A program made the position numbers and the translations under genes. DNA of 64,000 nt from Paenibacillus ihbetae (GTDB lineage: Bacteria; Bacillota; Bacilli; Paenibacillales; Paenibacillaceae). Location of the stretch: NCBI RefSeq assembly GCF_002741055.1, contig NZ_CP016809.1, forward strand, positions 5,930,501 through 5,994,500, in the 5' to 3' direction. Positions 27,020 to 35,105 of the stretch are shown here, piece after piece. Position 1 is the first letter of the stretch; every line of letters starts with the position of its first letter. The notes beneath the pieces were generated by a model. The model saw only the letters and a program-made list of their open reading frames with translations. It did no database searches and had not been told where the DNA came from.

Positions 27020-27778
27020 ATGATCCAAATAGACCTTAACTGCGATATGGGAGAAAGCTTCGGCGAATACCGGCTCGGCTCGGATAACGAGCTGCTGAAA
27101 TGCATCACCTCGGCCAATATCGCCTGCGGGTTCCATGCCGGCGATCCTTCCGTCATGCGTCATACCGTCCGCCAAGCGATCGCGCACGGTGCGGCGATCG
27201 GGGCGCATCCGGGCTTGCCTGATCTGGCCGGCTTCGGGAGAAGAAGGATGGAGATTACGCCGGATGAGGCGTATGATATGGTTTCGTATCAGATCGGAGC
27301 CTTGATGGCTTTAACGATTCAAGAGGGCGGACAGCTCCATCATGTGAAGCCCCATGGAGCCTTGTATAATATGGCGGCAGTCTCACGACCGCTGGCCAAG
27401 GCTATTGCTTGCGCCATCCACCGGATTGACCCGGGGCTCATCCTGTACGGGCTTGCCGGCAGCGAGCTGGTGGCTGCCGGGCAGCGGACGGGGCTTCGAA
27501 CGGCAAGCGAAGTATTTGCCGACCGCACCTATCAGGATGACGGCACATTGACGCCGCGCAGTCTTCCCGGCGCCCTCATTACGGATGAGGAGCAAGCGGT
27601 CCTGCAAGTCCTCCGTATGGTCAAAGAGGGCGTGGTCATGTCGCAGTCCGGCAAGATGATTCCGATTGCCGCCGATACGATATGCATTCATGGGGACAGC
27701 CCGCACGCGCCTGCATTCGCCCATGCGCTGCGTATCCGGCTGGAATCCGAAGGGGTGCACGTGCAGACGATCCACTAA
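27020..27778 (+). CDS. pxpA: 5-oxoprolinase subunit PxpA (LamB/YcsF family)
   Basis: A 252-residue protein with the diagnostic start [19 protein letters not shown], then [41 protein letters not shown] and [17 protein letters not shown]. It is the third component of the ATP-dependent 5-oxoprolinase. ATG at 27020 follows GAGGAGGTGTG. The gene order pxpB-pxpC-pxpA differs from the pxpA-first order common elsewhere. Confidence 0.94.
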   Translation: MIQIDLNCDMGESFGEYRLGSDNELLKCITSANIACGFHAGDPSVMRHTVRQAIAHGAAIGAHPGLPDLAGFGRRRMEITPDEAYDMVSYQIGALMALTIQEGGQLHHVKPHGALYNMAAVSRPLAKAIACAIHRIDPGLILYGLAGSELVAAGQRTGLRTASEVFADRTYQDDGTLTPRSLPGALITDEEQAVLQVLRMVKEGVVMSQSGKMIPIAADTICIHGDSPHAPAFAHALRIRLESEGVHVQTIH

Positions 27779-27889
27779 TTAGGCTATCCTACACCTTCAA
27801 TACAGTTAATACCGTGGATGATACACCCTCCGAATCATGAAGAATCGTGAAAATGACATCACATAATGGATAACAGGAGTAGACGACAA

Positions 27890-28522
27890 ATGAAAAAAAT
27901 ACTGATTTCAGGCTTCGAGCCCTTCGGCGGAAGCTCCATCAACCCGACGGAAAGACTGATCCACGATATGAGAAGCGAAAGCTTCGAGGATGTGGAAATC
28001 CGAACGGTCCTCCTTCCGGTTCATTATGACGAGTGTGCCGAGCTCCTGCTGAAGGAGGTCCGTACCTTTGAACCGGATGCGGTTATCGCTTGCGGGGTGG
28101 CGGGAGGAAGGACCGCGGTTACCCCTGAACGCATCGCGATAAATACCAAGGATGTGCCGCCTGAATCCGTGATCGCGGACAACCGGGGGGCGAGGCCGCA
28201 GGATGAGCCGATCGACCCGGACGGCCCGGACGGTCTGTTCTCGACCCTTCCAATCCGCGCAATGGTGAATCGGATGAAGGAAGCGGGAATCCCCGCAGCC
28301 GTGTCTAATACGGCAGGCACTTATATTTGCAATAACACCATGTATGCGCTGCTGAACGATATTCGGAAGCGGCAGCTGCCAATCCTCGCCGGCTTCATTC
28401 ATTTTCCGGCATCGACGGAGATGGCCTTGGAGAAGCCGGGACTGCCGACGCTGTCCCATGATACGATGCTTCGAGCGCTTAAAGTCATTGTTCGAACGAC
28501 GATCGATGAGCTGGCTGAATAA
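27890..28522 (+). CDS. pcp: Pyroglutamyl-peptidase I
   Basis: A 210-residue C15 cysteine peptidase. The catalytic triad is visible: E80 in TPERIAIN, C147 in GTYICNN and H171 in GFIHFPAS; the substrate-pocket start ISGFEPFGGSSINPT is intact. It cuts the N-terminal pyroglutamyl residue from peptides, giving free 5-oxoproline for the PxpBCA enzyme encoded just upstream. ATG at 27890 follows CAGGAG. The gap to pxpA is 111 bases with no terminator, so it may be co-transcribed. Confidence 0.95.
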   Translation: MKKILISGFEPFGGSSINPTERLIHDMRSESFEDVEIRTVLLPVHYDECAELLLKEVRTFEPDAVIACGVAGGRTAVTPERIAINTKDVPPESVIADNRGARPQDEPIDPDGPDGLFSTLPIRAMVNRMKEAGIPAAVSNTAGTYICNNTMYALLNDIRKRQLPILAGFIHFPASTEMALEKPGLPTLSHDTMLRALKVIVRTTIDELAE

Positions 28523-28631
28523 CCGTAAGCTTTTCTGAATCGGCTTGGGTTTGTTGTCCTGGGATGGAAATGGATGCATTAAATTTGCCTGGTGTGTAAA
28601 TCTTGTTAATTAACGCGGAGGCTATAAACTT

Positions 28632-28994
28632 ATGATTTACCGAAGAAAAAAGTACATGGTTGACGCAAGTATCGCAGCGGCGTTTAATGAGCATTTTAAC
28701 AGCACTCTATTACCGACACAATTAAAGTACGGTGCAAGATTAGTTGGAAGATGGATGGCTCCGAATAAGGAAGGGAATGTGGAGATTTTTGCTATATGGC
28801 AATACGACAGTCTCGAAGCTTACGAAGAAATAGAGAATAATATTAGAAGCGATGACGAGCACGTTGAACTTGTACAGAAGTGGTTTGAAAAAATGGGAGG
28901 CAGAGAGAATCTAAAAAAGTCGTTTTATTACATTGACGAAGATTTTATCGAATCAACGGTTCCTGCCGAAAATACAATCCTTTCAGCAAAATAA
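28632..28994 (+). CDS. NIPSNAP family protein
   Basis: A 120-residue dimeric alpha-beta barrel (ferredoxin-like) protein. MIYRRKKYMVDASIAAAFNEHFNSTLLPTQLKYGARLVGRWM and the following IFAIWQYDSLEAYEEIE fit the NIPSNAP domain. The exact activity of bacterial members is unknown; some relatives are monooxygenases or haem binders. ATG at 28632 follows GCGGAGG. AT content is higher than in the neighbouring genes, which may reflect acquisition. Confidence 0.8.
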   Translation: MIYRRKKYMVDASIAAAFNEHFNSTLLPTQLKYGARLVGRWMAPNKEGNVEIFAIWQYDSLEAYEEIENNIRSDDEHVELVQKWFEKMGGRENLKKSFYYIDEDFIESTVPAENTILSAK

Positions 28995-29031
28995 AAAGAT
29001 TGTTTGTCTTACAAAATTGTATTAGTCAATT

Positions 29032-29076
29032 AAGGACCATCCTTTAATCGGTGTTTTTTGATGGTCCTTTTTTACG
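29032..29076 (+). terminator. Terminator after the NIPSNAP gene
   Basis: AAGGACCATC (29032-29041) pairs with GATGGTCCTT (29060-29069), then TTTT. Confidence 0.85.
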
Positions 29077-29189
29077 TTCAAAATTAATTTGAAGGCTCAC
29101 CGGATCATCGGCTTAGGAAGTTTACAATGAATAAAAATTTGTTCGATTAAGATGGAAGGGGGGAATGCTGCGCTCGTTCAACCCTGCCG

Positions 29190-29591
29190 TTAACTTAATG
29201 CATTTTCAATTACAGGGATGCACGGAGAGAGGAAAGGATCACGCTGCTCCTTCAGCTGTCCGCGCGCAAGCACCAGCACCCGAAATTCGTTATCCGCACC
29301 TTCCTGGTTCTCGTCGTCCCTGGAGTACAACAATCCGTATGATCCGGGAGCGATCTCCCCGATATAGCGGTATAACGACATGATCTCATCGGCCTCCTGC
29401 CCTTTCCCCTTCGTGAACCCTCCAACATGCAGATAGTAGCATCCGCATGCGGTATTGAGAGACAGCAGGCCGCTTCCCCAAGCATATTCCGTAATTTTTA
29501 ATTGAATCTTCGGAATGATCGCTTCCAGTTGTTCCTGCTCGGCTTTCGAAGCTGTCACTTGAATCGTAATCCAGCCATGAAATTCATACAT
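29190..29591 (-). CDS. Imm7-type immunity protein
   Basis: A 133-residue protein matching the Imm7 family of polymorphic-toxin immunity proteins. It starts MYEFHGWITIQV, and has LLSLNTACGCYYLHVGGF, IGEIAPGSYGLLYSRDDEN, and the highly typical NEFRVLVLARGQLKEQRDPFLSPCIP. Such proteins bind and block a cognate toxin inside the cell. No toxin gene lies nearby on either strand. ATG at 29591 follows GCGAGGTGAG. It may protect against toxins of neighbouring strains, or be a leftover of a lost toxin locus. Confidence 0.8.
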   Translation of the reverse strand: MYEFHGWITIQVTASKAEQEQLEAIIPKIQLKITEYAWGSGLLSLNTACGCYYLHVGGFTKGKGQEADEIMSLYRYIGEIAPGSYGLLYSRDDENQEGADNEFRVLVLARGQLKEQRDPFLSPCIPVIENALS

Positions 29592-29743
29592 TGCTTCTCA
29601 CCTCGCATCGTTTTCCTATATATTTACACGCACCGTTATCGCAGCGAAACATATCACGAGAGACAAGCCGGCAGCATATCAGCACATTAAGCATATCAAC
29701 ACATTAAGGCAGGAGTGGACAACATTCTTCGAGGAATAGGAAC

Positions 29744-29795
29744 AGGCTCCTTCGAATGTCCGGAACCGATCATCCGGGTATTCGAGGAGCCTTAT
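29744..29795. terminator. Terminator-like inverted repeat
   Basis: GGCTCCTTCGAAT (29745 on) pairs with ATTCGAGGAGCC (ending 29791), continued inward by TCCGG/CCGGG. It lies after the glycosidase-like gene in its direction of transcription. The T-tract is weak. Confidence 0.5.
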
Positions 29796-29880
29796 TCGAT
29801 AATCCCTATGGTACGAGCATCGTGAGATTGAGCATATTTCCTAAGGTGCGTTGAGGTGCGTTATATCCCGATTTGGGACG

Positions 29881-31020
29881 TTACTTCAACTTTACGATAA
29901 GAGCGTTGCTGACCTGACGGCCGGGTGAAGTAAGATAGGAGCCGTTGAAATACAGGCCGCTGGATGCGCCGCCATCCAAATTCATCGCCTGGTAGGCTCC
30001 GGTTTGCTTCATGATTTCCGCCAATTGGGGAATGGTTGCTCCGCCTGTCGTCAGCAATATCAGCTTATGATCCTTCGTGATCCCAAGCGCGCTTCGTGCG
30101 CCTCCGCCCGTTAGAATCTTCGGATCTTTAAACCCTTCCTTCCTGACATTCAGCGAAACCTTGCCGTCTTTCAGCAGCCGTGGACCCGCTTGGAGAGCTC
30201 CCTCCATTTGTCCTTGCTCATACTCCGATTTGAAATCAAGACCCGGAATCATTTCGGCCAGATTGTTACGGTCATAGGTAAAGATCGTCCGATTGTCACC
30301 CGGAGCCTTGTGCAAAATAGCGCCGTTATGAACGAGATAGCCGTAGGGCGCTTTATAGGCACCGGCTGTATAGGCATCGAAGTAGGTGCCGTTGATGGCC
30401 GCAATGGCTTGATTCCGTTTCGCAAGGCTGCGCAAATCCTCGACTTTGCCGGGTTTATTGCCGGCCAGGGCGACGCCAAGCTCCACCTTCGGGTGCAGAA
30501 GGGAGACGGTTACCACCTGGGCGCTGAAGCTTCGGGAGCCAACCTTGAACGTCTTCTTCGCGGATGTGACCGGCTTCGATGTGTTCGAAACGAGCTTGCC
30601 CGACAGCACCGGCAGCGTATACGAAGCGGACGATGCTCCGTCATTTATCTGTAAGGCTGTACGGTTAGGCTCCCATTTCAACGCCAGTCCTAATTGCTGA
30701 GCAGTAATCTGAAGCGGCACATATGTGATGCCGTTCTCGGAGAACGGGGCTGCTTTGATTTGCGTTTTTTTGCCGTCGATATACGCTGTCCGGCTTCCCA
30801 CATAGAGTGTAATCTGCTTGTTGTCTTTGGTAATACGAAGCTTCTTCTCCGCAGCCGTGTAGGACACTTGAATTCCTTCATAAGTCTTGAGGAGGGGTAC
30901 CGGGATAAAGGATTGGTTGTGCTTGTCTACATAGGCAAGCATTTTCGGAGCGGATGCCGCATTCAACGGAGTCACCATCATAAGCATGGCGATTACGACG
31001 AGGGAGAGAATTCTTTTCAT
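29881..31020 (-). CDS. Secreted phosphodiester glycosidase (NAGPA) domain protein with copper-amine-oxidase-like N-domain
   Basis: A 379-residue exported protein with a signal peptide (MKRILSLVVIAMLMMVTPLNAASA). An N-terminal stalk domain follows (about 25-125; PFSENGITYVPLQITAQQLGLALKW, the copper-amine-oxidase N-domain pattern). The phosphodiester glycosidase fold has AAINGTYFDAYTAGAYKAPYGYLVHNG, QAGPRLLKDGKV, GGGARSALGITKDHKLIL and QAMNLDGGASSGLYFNGSYL. This domain class is found in exopolysaccharide/wall enzymes that cleave sugar phosphodiesters. I take ATG 31020; a longer frame from 31077 would spoil the signal peptide. Confidence 0.85.
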   Translation of the reverse strand: MKRILSLVVIAMLMMVTPLNAASAPKMLAYVDKHNQSFIPVPLLKTYEGIQVSYTAAEKKLRITKDNKQITLYVGSRTAYIDGKKTQIKAAPFSENGITYVPLQITAQQLGLALKWEPNRTALQINDGASSASYTLPVLSGKLVSNTSKPVTSAKKTFKVGSRSFSAQVVTVSLLHPKVELGVALAGNKPGKVEDLRSLAKRNQAIAAINGTYFDAYTAGAYKAPYGYLVHNGAILHKAPGDNRTIFTYDRNNLAEMIPGLDFKSEYEQGQMEGALQAGPRLLKDGKVSLNVRKEGFKDPKILTGGGARSALGITKDHKLILLTTGGATIPQLAEIMKQTGAYQAMNLDGGASSGLYFNGSYLTSPGRQVSNALIVKLK

Positions 31021-31178
31021 GGTTCTTTCTAAACTCCTTTTCTCTATGTCTGTTTGGGTGGCTTGAGTACAACTCAAGCTGCATCTGTGCCAATACTATA
31101 TCGGCTTGCCGGGAAGAAACGGTTAGCCCCCCAAGACAGATTCATTCGCCCAATTTGTAAAAATTGGCCAATAAAATG

Positions 31179-31207
31179 TTGACAAGGGACTCCATCTCTT
31201 GTATGGT
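31179..31207 (+). promoter_or_regulatory. Promoter of the GntR/ABC operon
   Basis: Perfect TTGACA (31179-31184), 17 bases, TATGGT (31202-31207). The -10 overlaps the palindrome at 31205-31228. Confidence 0.7.
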
Positions 31208-31228
31208 TAATTACATGAGTAACTAACC
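31205..31228. promoter_or_regulatory. Palindromic operator, probable GntR/YtrA autoregulation
   Basis: GGTTAATTAC and GTAACTAACC flank ATGA; the arms match at nine of ten positions (GGTTA.TTAC/GTAA.TAACC). It covers the transcription start region, where a repressor encoded 40 bases downstream would block initiation. Confidence 0.65.
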
Positions 31229-31267
31229 AACAATGTAATGAAGTCTGAACACGAAAGCGGTGAGGTC

Positions 31268-31636
31268 ATGGCGTTTCAAATTGATGACAGCAGGCCTATA
31301 TTCATGCAAATTGCGGACAAAATTGAAGATGACATCATAGAGGAACGATTGCCTGAGGAGACACAGGTTCCTTCAACGAATCAGTTTGCTGCCTTTTACC
31401 AGATCAATCCGGCTACAGCGGCCAAGGGCGTCAATCTGCTGGTGGATCAAGGGATTTTATATAAGAAACGGGGGATTGGCATGTTTGTAGCAACCGGAGC
31501 GCGTGAACAGCTCATCGAGAAGCGCAAGACGGAGTTTTATGAGCAGTACGTGGTGGCCATGGTGAAGGAAGCCGCGAAGCTTGGGATTACGAAAGATCAA
31601 TTATCGGAAATGATCCGCAGAGGGGAGCAAGACTGA
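31268..31636 (+). CDS. GntR-family regulator, YtrA subfamily
   Basis: A 122-residue short GntR repressor: a winged helix (residues about 5-75; RPIFMQIADKIEDDIIEERLPEETQVPSTNQFAAFYQINPATAAKGVNLLVDQGILYKKRGIGMFV) and a small helical tail. YtrA-type proteins repress linked ABC transporter genes and are often relieved by envelope stress. ATG at 31268 follows GGTGAGG. Its stop overlaps the ATPase start by one base, and a palindrome overlaps the promoter. Confidence 0.92.
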   Translation: MAFQIDDSRPIFMQIADKIEDDIIEERLPEETQVPSTNQFAAFYQINPATAAKGVNLLVDQGILYKKRGIGMFVATGAREQLIEKRKTEFYEQYVVAMVKEAAKLGITKDQLSEMIRRGEQD

Positions 31637-32523
31637 TGAGCCAAACCGTCATTGAAGTTAACCGTTTGAGTAAGGTATACAAGGATTTTACGGCCGTCGA
31701 TAATGTGAGCTTTACGATTGAGGCGAATAAAATCTACGGGTTTCTGGGGAGAAACGGCGCCGGGAAAACAACGATCATGCAGATGATTACGGCACAGCAG
31801 TTCGCAACTGAAGGGGAGATCCGCGTATTTGGCGAGCATCCTTATGAAAATAACAAGGTGATTCAGCAGATATGCTTTATCCGGGAGAGCCAGAAATATC
31901 CGGATTTGGTTACCGTCCGGGATGTTATGGGGATTGCCTCCGACGTATATCCGAACTGGGATGCGGAATACGCCAACGAGCTGATAGAGATTTTCCGTCT
32001 GCCGCTAAAGCGCCTTGTGAAGAGATTGTCGCGCGGTATGCTGTCGGCGGTCGGGATCATCGTCGGACTCGCGAGCCGCGCGCCCATTACGGTGTTCGAC
32101 GAGCCTTATCTTGGCCTCGACGCCGTAGCAAGGGAGCTCTTCTATGATCAGCTGATTGAAGATTACACCAGCCATCCGCGCACTATTATTCTGTCCACGC
32201 ACTTGATTGATGAAGTCAGCAGGCTGCTGGAGCATATCATTCTTATCGATGGCGGAAAAATACTGCTGGATTCCGATACGGACGAACTCCGCGGACGGAC
32301 CTGCAATGTGATCGGGCATCAATCGGCGGTCGAAGCCTTTATTCAAGGCCGAAAAGTCATTCATACGGAAACGCTCGGGTCTACGGTTTCGGCTACGGTG
32401 ATGGGCAAGTCCGAGGCTGAGGTGAAGCAGGAAGCGGCGCAAGCAGGCCTGGAAACGGTCCCCGTATCCTTGCAGCAATTAATCGTTCATTTAACGAGAA
32501 ACGGAAAGGTGGCGAGCCGGTAA
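31636..32523 (+). CDS. ABC transporter ATP-binding protein
   Basis: A 295-residue ATPase: Walker A GRNGAGKTT, Q-loop region, an ABC signature in the LSRGM form, Walker B TVFDEP and the switch His in STHLIDE. The C-terminal 70 residues are an accessory domain. The LSRGM signature in place of LSGGQ is common in YtrB-like exporters. It pairs with the permease encoded next (stop and start share one base). The transported compound is unknown; YtrA-controlled exporters are often linked to cell-wall antibiotic stress. Confidence 0.92.
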   Translation: MSQTVIEVNRLSKVYKDFTAVDNVSFTIEANKIYGFLGRNGAGKTTIMQMITAQQFATEGEIRVFGEHPYENNKVIQQICFIRESQKYPDLVTVRDVMGIASDVYPNWDAEYANELIEIFRLPLKRLVKRLSRGMLSAVGIIVGLASRAPITVFDEPYLGLDAVARELFYDQLIEDYTSHPRTIILSTHLIDEVSRLLEHIILIDGGKILLDSDTDELRGRTCNVIGHQSAVEAFIQGRKVIHTETLGSTVSATVMGKSEAEVKQEAAQAGLETVPVSLQQLIVHLTRNGKVASR

Positions 32524-33206
32524 TGAGAGGGATATCGAGCGTTATTAATATTCATTTAAGACATAAACTTACGTGGTTTTATTTGCCTTGGATGATCATG
32601 GCCTTCAGCTTCTTGGTCAATTTGCTGATCGGCGTATTGATTAATGGAGAGACGATTTATACAGGCGGTTTGGCTACCATCTATATATTCATGTTCGTTA
32701 CCTCATTGACCTCAGCGATTCAGCTGTTCCCGTTCACCACGGGGTTTAGTATACGCAGAACGGACTTTTTCTTAGGGACCCTTGCTTTTATAACCTTGAT
32801 CAGCATCTTCAACTCTGTAATTCTTGTGCTGCTGTCCCATATTGAAATAGGGACTGGGGCTTGGGGAGACCATATGCGCTTCTTCAATTTACCGTATCTG
32901 AATGATGGATCATGGCTTATCCAGTTTATTGTGAATGTCATCTTAATGTTATGGTTTTCCATGCTGGGGCTCGGCATCGGAACGTTTTTCTTAAGATTCA
33001 GAGGGATCCGAACGTTTATTATGCTTGCAGCCGTTATGATTATGATCTCGGGTCTCAGCTTGATCGCGATGCGCTATGAATGGTGGGGGCCGATCATTAA
33101 ATGGTTTGCCAGTCAATCTGCTTTTCATTTGACGCTATGGATGCTTCCGATTGTGCTTATCCTTGCACTGTGCTCTCGCCAGTGTCTGCGCAAGTCGACG
33201 GTCTAA
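32523..33206 (+). CDS. ABC transporter membrane protein
   Basis: A 227-residue integral membrane protein with about six hydrophobic segments and no clear enzyme motif. It is translationally coupled to the ATPase gene and so is the membrane partner of the exporter. Sequence families of this partner are weakly conserved, so function rests on context. Confidence 0.8.
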   Translation: MRGISSVINIHLRHKLTWFYLPWMIMAFSFLVNLLIGVLINGETIYTGGLATIYIFMFVTSLTSAIQLFPFTTGFSIRRTDFFLGTLAFITLISIFNSVILVLLSHIEIGTGAWGDHMRFFNLPYLNDGSWLIQFIVNVILMLWFSMLGLGIGTFFLRFRGIRTFIMLAAVMIMISGLSLIAMRYEWWGPIIKWFASQSAFHLTLWMLPIVLILALCSRQCLRKSTV

Positions 33207-33223
33207 TCGCAAGAAGATGCGAC

Positions 33224-33272
33224 AGGGAGGTGCACCAAGATCATTGGATCTTGGGGGTGCCTCTCTTTTTTT
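33224..33272 (+). terminator. Terminator of the GntR/ABC operon
   Basis: GAGGTGCACCAAGATC pairs with GATCTTGGGGGTGCCTC with small irregularities, followed by TCTTTTTTT. Confidence 0.85.
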
Positions 33273-33412
33273 GTGTGAAAAAGTGTTCTTCGTACAAATG
33301 ACCTGCCTTGGTGCGTCGTCCGGGCTTCGACTTAGAGCAGCGTACAGCATCCATCATTACACAGCTCACAGAGTGAGGCAGCGCTGCCTGCGGCAAATGA
33401 AAAGACGCCCCA

Positions 33413-34741
33413 TCACTTGGACGTCTTTTGCTTGCGCTTTGCTTTATGCAGTTCTTTTGCTCCCGCAAGCGTCGTGCCCGGCGGATACGAGAGAAGCGGG
33501 TGCTTGGAAGCACCGATATGCTGGGAGGTGTAGATGCCGGAGTGCCCGGAAAACAAATAGCTGATGGCGCAGGCCAGGAACATATAGACGGCGCCTTCTC
33601 CTCCAAACAGCTCGATTCCCATAATGAAACAAGCAATCGGAGTGTTCGTCGCACCGCAGAATACAGCAATAAAGCCCAATGCAGCCAGGAAAGGGGCGTG
33701 CATTCCGATCCAGCCCGCTATCGCATTGCCCAGAGTGGCCCCGATGGCAAACAGCGGCGTTACCTCGCCACCCTGAAACCCTGCTCCAAGCGTCAGCGAG
33801 GTAAAGAGGATTTTACCGAGAAAGGCAAATGGTGATACTTCGCCGGTGAACGATTCTTCGATGAGCGGAAGGCCAAGCCCCAAGTAATCGCGTGTGCCAA
33901 GCAGATAAACCAGCCCAATGATGATCAGACCGCCCGCTGCGCTTTTGACCATTGGATTACGGAAAACGTTGCTATACCATTTTTTCAGAGAATGGGTAAG
34001 CTCGCTGAATAGCCGGCTTGCCAGTCCGAAGAGGATCGAAGCGGCAACGACTTTCACCAGAACCATAAAGCTTACAGGAGGGATCTCTCCGATCGGATAA
34101 TGCGCATGGCTGACACCCCAGAGGGAAGTGGCGGTTAAGTTGCCGACCAGGCTGGCGATGAAGGCAGGAATTAACGCCTGGTGCGAGATGAGGCCAATGG
34201 CTAGCACTTCGAGCCCAAACAGCGTTCCGGCCAGCGGTGTGCCGAAGATGGATCCGAAGCCGCCGCTGATTCCGCAAATAAGCAGTATCTTTCGATCCAG
34301 CGGCGTCACGCGAATGAGCTTGCCGAACCACTCGGATAAGCTTCCCCCCATTTGGACAGCCGTGCCTTCACGTCCGGCGGAGCCTCCGAGCAGATGCGTA
34401 ATCAGCGTCCCGAAGAGGACCAGGGGCGCCATCCGCAGCGGGATGGGTTCGGTGCCGCCATGAATCTGTTCCAGGATAAGGTTGTTTCCCTTCGCGCTGG
34501 TCTTGCCGAGCTTATCGTAGAGGAAGCTGACCACCACGCCTCCCAAGGGAAGGAGGAACAGCAGCCAAGGGTTTCCTGTTCGAAGGTTCGTGACATAGTC
34601 AAGGCTATAAAGAAAAAAGGCAGAGGCACTGCCTGTCATCATGCCCACGATGCTGCCCAGCACGATCCATTTGACCAAATAACTGGTAAGCAGGGCGTAT
34701 GGCGGCCATTTCTCGATAGGTTCAACCCATTTTTTAATCAA
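33413..34741 (-). CDS. CLC-family antiporter, probably fluoride-exporting (CLC-F)
   Basis: A 442-residue membrane protein of the CLC family with GGSAGREGTAVQMGGSL (the GREG loop with the gating glutamate), SGGFGSIFGTPLAGTLFGLEV and GAGFQGGEVTPLFAIGATLG. CLC-F members expel fluoride in exchange for protons. That assignment rests mainly on the fluoride riboswitch directly upstream, since CLC chloride channels look similar. TTG at 34741 follows ACGGGTG. About ten membrane helices; no cytoplasmic CBS domains, as usual for CLC-F. Confidence 0.88.
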   Translation of the reverse strand: MIKKWVEPIEKWPPYALLTSYLVKWIVLGSIVGMMTGSASAFFLYSLDYVTNLRTGNPWLLFLLPLGGVVVSFLYDKLGKTSAKGNNLILEQIHGGTEPIPLRMAPLVLFGTLITHLLGGSAGREGTAVQMGGSLSEWFGKLIRVTPLDRKILLICGISGGFGSIFGTPLAGTLFGLEVLAIGLISHQALIPAFIASLVGNLTATSLWGVSHAHYPIGEIPPVSFMVLVKVVAASILFGLASRLFSELTHSLKKWYSNVFRNPMVKSAAGGLIIIGLVYLLGTRDYLGLGLPLIEESFTGEVSPFAFLGKILFTSLTLGAGFQGGEVTPLFAIGATLGNAIAGWIGMHAPFLAALGFIAVFCGATNTPIACFIMGIELFGGEGAVYMFLACAISYLFSGHSGIYTSQHIGASKHPLLSYPPGTTLAGAKELHKAKRKQKTSK

Positions 34742-34795
34742 ATCTGTTCACCCGTTTTCTGTATATTCGCGGCTAACCCCTGGATACACAAAACA

Positions 34796-34830
34796 GACTC
34801 CTACCAGGAAAGCGACCTCTGGTAGGAGTC
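34796..34830 (-). terminator. Fluoride-controlled attenuator hairpin
   Basis: On the minus strand GACTCCTACCAG pairs perfectly with CTGGTAGGAGTC, followed by TGTTTTGTG. The first arm is also the 3' strand of the riboswitch aptamer, so aptamer and terminator exclude each other. Confidence 0.8.
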
Positions 34831-34870
34831 ATTAGCTTCGATAAGCGGTTAAGGCGAACTCCATCGCCTG
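34819..34870 (-). ncRNA. Fluoride riboswitch (crcB motif)
   Basis: On the minus strand the sequence opens GGCGATGGAGTTCGCC, continues TTAACCGCTTATCGAAGC, and ends TAATGACTCCTACCAG. This matches the crcB-motif layout: GGCGAUG/GAGU pseudoknot strands, a hairpin with GCUUAUCGAAGC, and UAAUG.CUCCUAC at the 3' side. It sits between a promoter and a CLC gene, the known context for fluoride switches. Fluoride binding would hold the CTCCTACCAG strand in the aptamer and prevent the terminator. Confidence 0.88.
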
Positions 34871-34885
34871 ATTCAATTTGGATTC

Positions 34886-34915
34886 ATTGTAACGGAACGG
34901 AGGTTTGCGTGTCAA
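34886..34915 (-). promoter_or_regulatory. Promoter of the fluoride riboswitch/CLC gene
   Basis: On the minus strand TTGACA (34915-34910), 18 bases, TACAAT (34891-34886); transcription would start about 10 bases before the aptamer. Confidence 0.7.
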
Positions 34916-35069
34916 TAGGACAAGACGGTAAAAAGCAGGGATGCGAAACGCGATATTGCGGTCGCTTGATGGAGGCAGAGTGATTGATGGAGGGGCATGG
35001 ACTTTTTTCCTGAGGGGAATATCAACATGTCCATGGACGGAAGCTATGCCATATTTTATCATTACAAAT

Positions 35070-35088
35070 GATAATGAGAATCAATATC
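35070..35088. promoter_or_regulatory. Fur box
   Basis: GATAATGAGAATCAATATC matches the 19-base Fur consensus GATAATGATAATCATTATC at 17 positions. It is 18 bases before the first FecCD permease gene and implies repression by iron-loaded Fur. Confidence 0.85.
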
Positions 35089-35105
35089 ATGTGATTGAGG
35101 GGAGA

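Noticed and set aside
34742..34795. Second regulatory RNA between the attenuator and the CLC start
   Set aside because: Only a weakly T-rich tail and the ribosome site are seen; no further stem.
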